A stretch of 64,000 nt of DNA from Mesodorylaimus sp. YZB2_4 (Eukaryota; Nematoda; Enoplea; Dorylaimida; Dorylaimidae): contig JASANH010000523.1 of NCBI GenBank assembly GCA_030248295.1, positions 248,001 through 312,000 on the forward strand, read 5' to 3'. A model generated the notes under the pieces. It made no database searches. It saw only the letters and a list, made by a program, of their open reading frames with translations, and was not told the origin of the DNA. Both the position numbers and the translations under genes were made by a program. Shown here piece by piece: positions 27,524 to 38,324 of this stretch (positions are counted from its first letter, which is position 1; every line of letters begins with the position of its first letter).

Positions 27524-29563
27524 TTAGTCATTACGAACTAGCAGATTCGTGCTCTCCGAACACGTAATAGGCGGCTGGCTGGTGTTGATGGAGGGCCGGT
27601 GATGATTGCCTTGGTTGTGTCCTTGTTCTTGCCCTGGTCGTTGGAGATGATTAAGGAGAGTCGAGGATGGCGAGGCTAGGTTCGTGCTGTCCTCTCGCTG
27701 CGCCGTGTCTCCCGGGGACGTGTCGTTGAGTGTGGATAATGGCAAATGACCGACGCTCAATCTGCTGTTATTCATGAGAACCACTTCGCTGCGACGATAG
27801 CTGGCGCTGGCTCTGCTAAACGGAGCCGCCGTAGAGAACGAGTCCAGGGCTGATCGGCCGCCGATCGTGACCATGCACAGCTGACGGAAGCGTTTGCTGC
27901 ACAAAAAGTAGACGACGAAGGGGATAGAGGCGTTGATTTGGGCCAGGAAATTAGAGGCCGTAGTCAGAATCTGAATGACAGCGGGCGGGCCGGCCTCGCT
28001 TACTTCTTGAGCGCTGCCTTTTCGTGCAGCTATAGCCAGCACGGCCAAGTGAGGCATCTCGAAGACCACGTGGCAGAGAATGGTCACGAAGCTGAGACGC
28101 ACGACGCACCGTTTCTGCTCGGCCCCTCGCGATATCTCGGAGCGAGCCCAGACCAGGTGGTAATTGATGAGCAGCGTGGCGGCCACCATGATGACCATGG
28201 GCACGACAATGGTCGATATGCCGTTGCACCAGTAGTAGACACTCTCAAAGTGCACAAAGCCTTCCATAATTTGAAACCCGTAAGGCTTGCTTATGTTCCC
28301 AGCCACCGTGTCGTAACACCAAATTGGGAATACCTCGCGACAGAATAAATTGAAGGCGTGCAATATGAGAGCGGCTAGAGTGCACACGAACATGCTCGCC
28401 CACGCGTTCCTCATCGTGCACCATAGCTTGGCATGGACGGGAAAGACGACCAGCAAACAGTTCTCAATGCTCACCGCCGCCGTCAGCCTGTCCAAAAGGA
28501 AAACATATTACTCTTCATCCACGCATACCAAATCGGCCAGTGCGTGCGGCAAGGTGAAAGACCAACACGAGCACAAATTGAAATTTGCTTAAACGGAAGT
28601 AGGCGGGCAATGCTCAGGATATTTCGATGCGTGCCTGAGTGCCCTAAATGAACTCGACCTGAAAGTAGTCGCAGGCAAAGAAGGCAAAGAAGTTTGTGCT
28701 CATGCGCCCTGGAACAAGACCCGCGCAGATAACTCGGGTCAAGAAAGACACATTTCAAAGATGATGATCAATACGAACCAAATTTCAGCTAATCAGGGAA
28801 AGTTGACCGAAAAACCATCGCCCGCAGAAACGGTGGGCGTATTCAAGGCATATAAAAGTGGCCTTGATTAAAAGCTAGGATGGAAAACGATCGAGTCTGA
28901 AGGGCGGCAGGTGAATTGGACCAAAGTGAAGGAAGGGAGCCCGTACTGAAACTCGGGGACGGTGTTTCATTTGACATCGAGAAAAGGTCAGGGTGTAATT
29001 AAAGGTGGGTCATGTCAGGTGTGTGGCGCAAGTGAGACGATGGCAGATGTTTTCTGGAACTCACTGCATGCTTTAGGGACTGTCAAGGGTCCCTCGTGCA
29101 CGTGCACACAGTAACTGTCAAGAGTCCCTCGTGCGCAGACATGGTATACGTACCAGATAGCTATTGTGCTGAAGACGTTCGAAAAGAAGAGCACATATCG
29201 GAGGGATAGCCAGTAGAACGGAGGCGGAATTTCGTGCGAGCTCGGCGATAAGAGAGCCAAAGAACTGATATGCATTGGCAACAGGCTGAGAATGTTCAAA
29301 ATATTGGCCATGGCTTTCATAGCCAGCATGCGAATAGTGGTAGACGAGCGCAGGTAGGCGTGATTATAGACTATCAGATTCGCAGTGTTGCCTACCACGC
29401 ACAGAGTGGCGATAAATGGGTACAGGTATATGAACAGTCCTCGCTCCAACTTGTTCACGTTGTCCGTCGATTGGCAAGTCACATTGTTCACCTGTTCCAT
29501 GCAACTCGGCTCATCCATGCACGCTTGACGCAACAATCGTAGGAAATCGTCGTCGGTAGTCAT
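27524..29563 (-). CDS. Rhodopsin-like (class A) GPCR, peptide-receptor type, atypical DRY
   Basis: Two exons (29154-29563 and 27524-28487, in frame) give 457 residues with seven hydrophobic segments. The N-terminus has an NVT glycosylation site. TM1 contains VVGNTANLIVYNHAYLRSST, the GN motif followed by the RSST loop frequent in FMRFamide-type receptors. TM3 spans the splice junction and ends in ENC instead of D/E-R-Y. TM7 shows NASIPFVVYF, a relaxed NPxxY. The long, serine-rich cytoplasmic tail (about 110 residues) has no recognised domain. The best guess is an orphan neuropeptide receptor near the FMRFamide/myosuppressin groups; the ligand cannot be named. The 666-bp intron contains a TATAAAAG at about 28850 that may be chance. 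It converges with PRPF40 (264 bp between stops). Confidence 0.86.
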
Positions 29564-32284
29564 TTCTATTTTCGGTCACAACCAAGTCCGAGCAGCACCA
29601 AGCCGCCCTCGTCGAAGGTGACAGCACGTAATCACAGTAGTCCGTGTGCGAGAGAGAGATGGTTATTCAGGAAATGGCGAAGGCGATAAGCGGCGTCAAC
29701 AATTCTTGCTGGAATGCTCGGTGCCGTTCAAAGGGGAGGCCGTCGTTACTGCTCAGCCGGAGCCTAGCGCTTGGTTTCGTTAACACGAGCTCTTCGGACG
29801 AGCCGATCGTATTCTCGTTATGGGCGGAAAACGAAGCATACCATAAAGAAATCTCAGGATTGGCCGAGCTAACGAGTCCGCTGGGTTCGGAGGGATTCCT
29901 TAACTATCGACCTTCGTCTTCGAGACCGGTGCCAGCAAGGCGAGCTAATAGGTGACGGATGTGCGGACTGCACCTGGCCGGGGTGCCTCGAGCTTCTCGT
30001 TGTCGACGGGCGCGTCAATGACGACAAACAAGAGGGCACTCGGCAATTGGCTTCATCCGTGGGCAGACGTTGGATATAAGGTCTTAATTTCGTGGACGTC
30101 AGAAAATCGTGTCCCCAAATCGAAGGAGTTGAAGGGACTAGCGCCTCGGCAAAGTACTTGTCGACATGCAATCCGTTCCCGGCTGGTCGATAGAAACACA
30201 AGCGCACGTAGAAGCACACTCGATCATTTTCAACTTAATGCCAGCGGCTTCATATCCTTCCCCATAAGCTGAACTGCCGCCTTCAACACAACGACAGCCG
30301 AGACCACTTCACACACGACTCCTCAGCCTGGCTTCAAAGGGACGATTGGCGGAAAGGGCAATTGGCGCGCTGCAAATACCCTCCTCGATCCGACCAGTCT
30401 CCGCCGTCCAGCACTTTTTTCGACACGCCACTCCTTCGCGCTCTGAAATACCCAGCGTCTGCTCGCGAGCTTCCCCGGTAAGAGGACTGTTTTGAGAAAT
30501 GCAGCTAAGCCTTTCCAAACAAGGCTTAATGACAAACGTTAATGAATATCGACCAACGAAAAGTGAAACTCGACTGAATTCGCCTCCCACTCATCACAAC
30601 CACGTCACTTCCCTTCCCTCCCAGCCAGAAAGCTATCACTGCCAATCCCCAAAGCCATCTAAAAAATCAAATAGGTCATTCGAGGGAGCATCATCATACA
30701 CCGAAATGACCCGCTGACTAAACAGCCCAATAGCTTTCCCGCTCTCAGGGTACTCGTGTATGACACGGTGATTACGCGTCTCCCTCGCCTCTCCTCACTC
30801 TTCGTCACGCGTCGTCTTTCAACAGGTTTCCGCGTTCTTTCATGACACTGATCGGAACTCTGCTTTGTTCCTACTGTACAAGACAAAGAATTACACACAC
30901 CAACCTTCCTGTTTTTGTTTCCCATTCTTGTACTTCTAGCGCAGGTCCTGTCTTTTGTGTCTTATTACCTGAATGACTGCGTGAGTTCTCATCCCGCACG
31001 ATACAACAGCATGAATGCCTACGAGCACAAGTACCAAGAGCAGTGGGCTAGTTAATGGCTTTCTCGGAATGGTTCTATCGTATATCACGATTCGTTTAGA
31101 TCCAGCAACGCATGCGAGGCGTATGAAGTTCTGCGTTTCTGGTTTCGAGCTCCTTATCCAATAACAGGCTTGGAAGACAAATTGTTGGCGCATGCCCTGC
31201 TCGACCGTTTTACCTACTTTTACTTCCTACTCTCGATCGTCCTCTCCTATTTTACCATCTTCTGTTTCAAGCCGTTTTTCGTTCTTTAGCTGCTGGTTCG
31301 ATTTTCCTCACCGTTGCACTCCCATCTAGTTTGTTCCGCGGGTCGAGTGGACGAAGTTTGCCAAACCGAGCTAAGCGCTTCGAAAATTAAGTGGATCTGA
31401 ACAACCATCCATCAGAGCATGGTGAAATGAGTTTTATTATAAAGCCTGTATTCAATTCTACTTGCTCGTTAGAAGACTAAAATAAGAACAAGAGCTCACC
31501 AGGCCTCTCCGATTGTGAGTAGCTGTGGGAGCATGTACCTGGGACAGTGCTCGTTGGATGCCCGTTTCTTGGTGCAAACGACTCTCTTGTGTAATGAGAT
31601 ACGGTACATGCCACACCTCTGATCGGAGGCTAGCACGATTGAAACATACACCTGAAACAAAAAAAAACAAAGAACATGCGGAGTAATGGGTATTTCATGA
31701 CTGGTGTTATTGAACCTTTTATGGGTAACTCGATGCCCACTGCGTGCCGTACGGTAACCAAGCCATCAGCAGGTATGGAGTACAGTCCAGCTGATCCGCA
31801 ATCAAATAGCTCGTTTCTCAAACCAAAGAAAGTAAGATGAGGAATGCAGACCCCTGCAGCACGCAAGACTAATTGGAAATTCCAGCTACGAATTCAGCTG
31901 TTTACAGCCGTGGTGATCGCCTGATGGTAAACTAGTACTTAGTGCAGTCAATGCCGCTTGGAAAAAGAATCGTCTTCGCAATAAGCAGGCAGGATAGTAT
32001 TTTCAAAATATCGCGTCCCGCTAATTATCAGCAGAGACTGAACAGACCTAGCTTGAGTCTTTCTATACCATCCTACAGTAGGCATGTGAGGCGACGACTT
32101 GTCCCGTCTTACTAACTTGGTGACTGTGATCGTGTTTGATTCGAATAACACAGAACCACAAGTTGTAAGAGGACTTACACTTGCTGTAGTCCAAGCACCT
32201 AGCTCTAAAATACCTAAAAATTCTGCACAATATTTAATGCCATGCTTCCATGGAAGCCCAGATTCTTCGTCCCATTAAATACCA

Positions 32285-32395
32285 AGATAAGCCCACGTAG
32301 GCCCATGTCAAATCCCACATGGGATGTCACGTGGGCCCACGCAGTGCCGGGGGCGATTTAAGTACATGGGCCCGTGTGGGGCCCATGACGGGATT
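32285..32395. repeat. GC-rich cluster of short palindromes
   Basis: About 110 bases hold repeated, mutually complementary words: GCCCACGT at 32291-32298 pairs with ACGTGGGC at 32329-32336, with TCCCACATGGGA between them, and further GGGCCC/GTGGGGCCC words follow. A multi-branched hairpin is possible. Neighbouring sequence is AT-rich. It may be a small MITE-like remnant. Confidence 0.45.
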
Positions 32396-33466
32396 TTCGA
32401 TTTGGGAATCTGGGAAAATAAAACAGGAACGTGGCAAGGCACCGTCACATTTTTCACGTTGCAGGAGTAAGTCCATCATCTAGTGCACTGTACTGTCTTC
32501 TTTATGTCCCAATCGCTTCTTAGGCTCTTTGAAAACCGCGCTGTTGATTATATAATTTTGTGTCGTGTCCATAACGGGCGACGACTCAAGGAGACTTTCG
32601 AGGTTGGCTTTCACGAAAGTAAAATCAAGTTGATTTTGCTGGTGTATGAAGTCATTGTTGTGACTGATGAGACGAGCATACCGCACTGAAGACTGCTGTA
32701 AACGTGGATAAACTTGTGCGACCATCTGTCTAGCATCCTGAAAGCGGCCCTCTAGCGTCCATACCCAACAGAAGAATGTTGGGTTGATGCTTCAGCTCAT
32801 AAATAGCGGGGTCATCCATAGTTTTTAACACCACCCCTCCCCTCGGTATCTTCCAACCCGTTTACACTACCAAAAAACTTTGATGATATCAATCGATTGC
32901 CATCAATCAATCGAAACTGTTGTTGCTGGGACATCGAGACAACAAAGTCTACCGAAAAAACTTCATCTTTTATTAAAAATCGTTGCAACCCTGCCTAACA
33001 ACCCACCTTTCCTGTCGCATAATTCCAGTCTAGTCTCGAGACCCCATGTGGTAAAGATTTCAGTACATGGAACAAAATTGTCACCTCTAATGATAAACTA
33101 CGTACCTGTAATAAAATTGGTATGTCACATCGATCCAAACTTTGTAGTCCAGAAAAATAATCAATATTGCTTCTACCTTACTGCAGTTCTGTGTTACTCC
33201 TTGTGCTACCAAGCTAGCGCCAGTCCGCGCGAACGGCGTCAGTCAAGCGATCTCGCAACTTCTGTTCTGTCTCCAAGTGGACTGCAGATGAGACACCCCA
33301 CAGGCCGCAGTAATGATTCACTGGCCCCGTCTCTGACTCCGAACCTCCTTTTTGCCGGACTGAGCACTGAACCGAGCTGGTCAAAACAAGCAGAACTGAT
33401 CAGGTACCGTCAAGCACAACGTAACTTCCATCAGCTTCGACCAGACATCGCCAATGTCATCCTTGG

Positions 33467-33655
33467 CTATTTTCCGCTTTCGTTCACCTTCTCGAAGCCT
33501 TGAGAACAAGTTTGAAATTGCATTGGCACACTTTGCCAATGACCGAAGACATCATGGGATGCCATATGCTTGAGAGCGAACTTCTGATTGCAACCACTGC
33601 ACTGGAACAGTTTCGCGCTATGGTGAATCAATGCGTGACAAAGGGCGCAAAACAT
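33467..33655 (-). pseudogene. C2H2 zinc-finger-like remnant
   Basis: The frame contains CALCHALIHHSAKLFQCSGC followed by NQKFALK and histidines. This is the look of a finger end, a linker and the start of a second C2H2 finger. Spacing is off by about one residue in the second finger, and the first has lost its middle. A GTTTTTGCAG acceptor-like site lies just upstream on this strand (near 33695). There is no flanking zinc-finger coding sequence. It may be a decayed finger exon or chance. Confidence 0.28.
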
Positions 33656-34697
33656 GTTTCGATTTTGTATTTGTCTTAAACGTCAGTCCTTTTCTGCAAA
33701 AACGAGAACGCAGCAACTTGGAGGACCTGAGTGGGAAAATATGAGATTTGCACATTAGAGCGCAACGCACCCTCGACGAACGACCTTGATCCAAAAGATC
33801 TTCAAACGCTTCGATTCCTTAACTACGAGAGAGTGAGTTTGGAAGGGTTCTTGGTCCATGAAGCTTTTGAAGATTTCGAGCTCCAGTTGCAAAAATGTAT
33901 TTTGTTTAATTGTTGGCAACGACTGTTTAGCTGGTTGCACGATTGCAATTAACTGCAACGTCACAATAAGACGGACAGATGAGCATGTCAGTCGGTGCTA
34001 GAAGACCTCTGCCATCGCCTCACCTGATATGACCTGCTTTGGGTCATGTTGGGATGATCCCATAGCAGGAAGAAAGGGCCATGCTTGTCGGCCGGACTCG
34101 CGGTTTGGCTACAGTACGTACACCAGTCGTCATCCGAATAAGTCACAAAAAACCACAGCTGCCGAAGACGATCTAGATGACCACTGATCAGTTGCAAATC
34201 AGTGGGCATGAGTGCCGGTGAGCTGCGAAGAGGCTGGCCCTATATGAATCGTTCATGTTTACTCGTTGTCGTCGTCCGTTGGCCACGTCTCGCCGTCCAA
34301 GTTCATGGGGTAGGCCTTCCATTCGACCGACGATTCCATGCTGTCCCTGGTGAAGAATAACTTTGGTCCAGCGTTAGCAATGTTCGCTCAAACCACTCGC
34401 CAAACATCCATCGACTGAAATGCGGCAGCATCTCCCGTCATGCACATTGCCTTATCCGGTGCCTAGTGCATCACCCACGAAGTACAAGTTGAGGTTTGCC
34501 ACAGGAACTGTAGCCTTAACACGGGGAACGGGCATCACAAAGCTCGGAGGAGCCACCACTCGCACATGGATTTGCAGTATAAGACAAAATGAGTTCGGCC
34601 GGGCGTATCTAAACCTTTGCACACACTAAATGTCAGGAATGTTATAACACCAATCTACACTACCATAAAAATATCGTTTCAATCAAAAATCTATCCA

Positions 34698-36959
34698 TCA
34701 CTTTTTTTTCTCATTCGCTTTAGATTTCGAGTCTGTCGGCACTCCGTAGAGGGCAGAGAGCACGTACATCATGGTGTCTTGACTCGTCCAGTAACAGTGG
34801 TGGGCCGTGATCGCTGCCCAGTACGCGCTGATCAAGGCGCCTGGTCGGAGACTGTGATCAATTCGATAGGGAAGAGCTGAAACGGAAGGGCGTGAAGTGG
34901 GCAACTGGGATGGACGTCTCGGACCCACTCTGGTTGGCAGCAACGTTTATTTCCATTTCTTTATTCGAATCGGCACTGTTCGGCGCATTCTCGTCCAGTT
35001 CGCTGTTTGCGGTCGAGTGCTCACTCGACGACGTTTCGGCACTGGTTTTCGATTTTTCTTTGCTCTTTGACTTGCTCGAAGCAGGTTTCTGACGGCAGAG
35101 TCGTTTGTTGGGCATACTTTCGTAGGGCACCGGCTTGCGAGCGTTGGCCTTGTGGACGCGTAATGGCCGGATGTTCCCGTAGACTTCGTAAATCAGAGGC
35201 TCGATCCGATAAGCCTGAAGAGAAGTGGTCGGCGGGCGAGCACAATTGGAGAAGTCATTTCTTACCACAACATCGGCAGGGTGATAAATATTGTGTATCC
35301 GAAATCCGGGAGCGACCCCCAACGGGTGCAGGATTTGCGGGCCTCGGAGATGACGCGAGACGAGGAACACGCCCAGCGGCGACCCCATGCAGAACAAGTG
35401 AGTGATCTGAAAGAAACTGGTCAGGCGACCAAAATCATTGAAAAACGTTGTTATACCTGGAATTCGACCGAAGGCTCCCCTTGTAACGAAAACGGCACCT
35501 TTTCGTTGGGAAGCACCTGCGCAAATGTCAAAGTTTCGGGCGTGTACTCGACGAACAAAGACGACACTCACCAAGCCCGGGCAGTTTCCAAAGGTCAAAA
35601 TATCGTAGGAAATCACGGAACCCAAACTGTGGGCGATCACTGAGACACGGCCATTTCGGGAGACGAAGCCGGGATCGTGCGTCAAGAATGAGCGATACAG
35701 ATTATTCAGAATACTGATCAGGTTGCGCGTAATCTGAAAGGGGGACAGGGATAACGGCCGGCGAGCTGAAGGCGCCGTCTCACCCTCGTTCCGTGCACGG
35801 GACTGGCGTAATGCATCAAATCCATCAGGCACTCGTTGAAGAATCCTCGAATCTGCTGAAGGAAGTTCGGCGTCAGGGTCTCCACCAGTTCTAAATGGAA
35901 TGTCGTCACAGCGCCTTCCAGTCAGGCGAGGCTCGGAACTTACGTTCGTCGAACTGCATGCTCGTTCTCCACTCCACGGGCAATAATATCGGCCGATGCA
36001 GCCTCTCGTCGAAATGAGAGTGGATTAGATTCGCACTCGTTTCCCTCATTCTGAAAGTTTCGACCAGTTTGCCAGAACTGTGGTGAGCTGGGGGACGACT
36101 CACCCTGCAACTAGAGCAATGATCGATCCCGGCGTCCACTTCTCTCCGATACCGTGCACGACGAAAACGAGATCGGTTGCGGGCGGCGGTCCGTCGTCCC
36201 ATCGGGCACTGATCGCATATCCCCGCATCAGCCTGGCACCAGTCGTTTTCAGTTTGATGTATCCCCACAGCCTGGACGCCGACTGGCTGTAATCGAAGAG
36301 ACGAATGTCGACCGCGCTGTACCATCGAACCTCGGTCCCGTGTCCTGGACGACGCTCTTCCTCCGCGTCCTTCACACTGCACACAACCTGAGTCGGCGGG
36401 GCTCCGTTGGCCGGTTGGCTCGGAGGGACCGGCTGCGACGCAAACACCCTCATGTGCTCTTGCTCGATTCGTCGCGCAAGATCGGGACTGGTGGCGTCCA
36501 GGGGCTGCCATGTTTTGCCGTCAGCTTCGACGAACCACGTCCCGCGGGCCAGCAGAATTCGGGCGCCTGAATGGTGGGCGCCACTTGGAGAAGTGGTCAA
36601 GGCATGCAGTCGAGACCAACGAGCACTTACCTTTCCAGAATATCGGCTTGAGATGATAGGGGAACGACAGGGCTTTCCCGGACTCGCTAGTCGCCAGCAC
36701 TTCGACGTCGTAGGCCAGTTCGTAGAGTCCATCGAGGGCCACCGCAGTCGCGGCCCATTCCTCGGTGCCTCGCTCCTTCTGGTTGCCGGGGTCGCTTTTG
36801 CTCGGCGGTTGCGATGCGAGGAACGTTTGATGCCGTCGATACCCCATCTCGAGAGCCAGCGAATCTTGGCCTAAACTGACGAAATAGCAGAACAGAAAAG
36901 ACTCCCGAAACAAAGGCCGCTGTACCGTTCAAAACTTGCCACGTTCTCTCAGCAGCCAT
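34698..36959 (-). CDS. DDHD-domain phospholipase (PA-PLA1/SEC23IP family)
   Basis: The multi-exon gene starts at the ATG at 36957-36959 (exon 1 ends near 36926, joined to a TTTAG acceptor near 36873) and stops at 34698. Family members are intracellular phospholipases A1 acting on phosphatidic acid or other phospholipids at Golgi/ER membranes. The N-terminal region carries the WWE-like part (RGTWFVEADGKTWQPLDA), then LVFVVHGIGEKW. The lipase nucleophile motif is AHSLGSVISYDIL (about 35620). The DDHD domain includes LFCMGSPLGVFLVSRHLRG and HNIYHPADVV (35290-35400), then YRIEPLIYEVYGNIRP. It ends with a block (RIDHSLRP...CYWTSQDTMMYVLSALY) that closes the fold. A serine/lysine-rich insert (about 34900-35090) interrupts the DDHD region. 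The elbow is AHSLG, where GHSLG is usual. Confidence 0.9.
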
Positions 36960-37399
36960 TTTCTTGTAGAACCATCGTACTTGCTCAGGTTCGAGTTTGG
37001 CGACAAAAGAAACCGGGGGCTAAAACAGATCTTATGGACAAAAGTTTGCGAAGGTGACGACTTACCTTGTCAGACTGTTTGTGACTTTGATCAACGGACG
37101 ACTGCGACGAGGAATTCTGAGCCATGGCTGAGCGAACTCGTCGACCGTCTCGAACTCTGTCGACGACGAAGACTGATATTTTGAATACAGCATAGGAAGG
37201 CAGTGTAAAGTGAATTCGCAGGTCGCCTGCCTGGCATAAGCGGCAACGTACCTGAGCATCAACAGTCTGCTCGAAGCGGGCACTGCGCGGATTCGTCGAT
37301 TTGATCGCTTGAGCCTGACATAGGCCTTTTAGCGGTCAACAGAAGTGGTGAAAGCTAATCGCTGATTTCAGTGCAGACACTCAATTATATTCAGCAAAC
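36960..37399. promoter_or_regulatory. Divergent intergenic region, DDHD gene and MRPS23
   Basis: This 440-bp spacer lies between divergent start codons and presumably holds both promoters. No core element could be placed with confidence, and a small minus-strand frame here has no family signature. Confidence 0.35.
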
Positions 37400-38106
37400 A
37401 TGTCTGCTTCTCGGATGGAGAGTGCGGTGGGAACACTTTATTCTCGGTAGGTCCAGGCTGTTTCTGAGCTCTTTGACTTTTGTGCAGAGTCCGAACTGAC
37501 CCTTTTAGAATGAGTGGAATGATTCGTGCGGGCGGAATCAAATGGGAGGACAGACCGTTGTGGTTCGATGCGTACGCAGCATTCCCGCCGAAACACGCGC
37601 CGGGACAAGATTTGAAAGCTTTGAAGGAAATGCCTGTCCGCAAGTTGATCTACCCCGAGGACGAAGTCAGAGCGTGAGTTCCGGGATGTGTTTCTCGTGA
37701 ATGGGGCCAGTGCCTGCTTGGAGACTCCCAGCATGCAAGTAGACCTGCATTGCGAGCATTTTTGACATTGTCCCTCTAAAGTTTCCTTTTTCAGGCAGTT
37801 TTACAAAACCTTTGGTTCTCCTGGTTTCGTCAACATGGCCGACGAGAAAACGCCGTGCGTGTCCGAAATGTAAGTCCGGCATACCTTTCTGGGATCAGCG
37901 TGCACCCAGCTTCTGTGCGCTTTCTCAGGTTTATAAAGAAGTACGTGGAACTGGCAAAGAGCGACCCGGACCGTGATGCCGATGAATTATTTTCGAGCAC
38001 GGCCGAGGCATTGTCCACTCAAGGAGTCCGCATTCGCGGCCGGGCGTCCACCGCAGCAAAGGAGGCGAAAAGCGTCGAAGTCTCGCAAACAGTGACACCT
38101 CGGTGA
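37400..38106 (+). CDS. MRPS23: Mitochondrial ribosomal protein S23 (mS23)
   Basis: Four exons (37400-37446, 37488-37673, 37795-37869, 37929-38106) give 161 residues. mS23 is a protein of the mitochondrial small ribosomal subunit. The match is along the whole length: MSASRMESAVGTLYSRVR, then RAGGIKWEDRPLWFDAYAAF, LIYPEDEVRAQFYKTFGS, FIKKYVELAKSD and ALSTQGVRIRGR. The first exon is only 47 bases and was placed because it restores the conserved SR-VR-D junction in frame. The human protein (190) has a longer tail. It is divergent from the DDHD gene and 218 bp upstream of the XPR1 start on the same strand. Confidence 0.91.
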
Positions 38107-38324
38107 CTGTGCTGTGCTCTAGTTAAGATACCTCGATACGCCGGCTTTTTTGGTGACATAATTGTGTAAACCGACGCTCTAAAATTTTCAAAAGCTGTGC
38201 TGAGACGGTCAGAAGCCAGCATCGTGGACTTTGCGTGTTCTTGTTGTAAAGTTCGCCCCTTTACACTGTCTGGCACGAATGCTCCCTTCTCCCGAGCTGA
38301 CCGGTGAGCAGACCCTGTTCGACC

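Larger units (their letters stand above)
29564..34697. other. 5.1-kb gene-poor region
   Basis: This is the largest stretch without a supported gene. Open frames on both strands, the longest at 32880-33503 (+), have no family motif and change composition midway. Two local signals are listed separately: a palindromic cluster at about 32290-32395 and a zinc-finger-like remnant at 33467-33655. It should also hold the promoter of the GPCR (near 29.6 kb) and the 3' flank of the DDHD gene. Confidence 0.5.

Noticed and set aside
32880..33503. 207-residue plus-strand frame
   Set aside because: No recognisable domain, composition changes midway, no splice context; it overlaps the zinc-finger-like remnant on the other strand.
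35906..36570. Long arginine/serine-rich frames on both strands
   Set aside because: They are frame shadows of the DDHD gene, whose true frame carries the WWE-like and lipase motifs.
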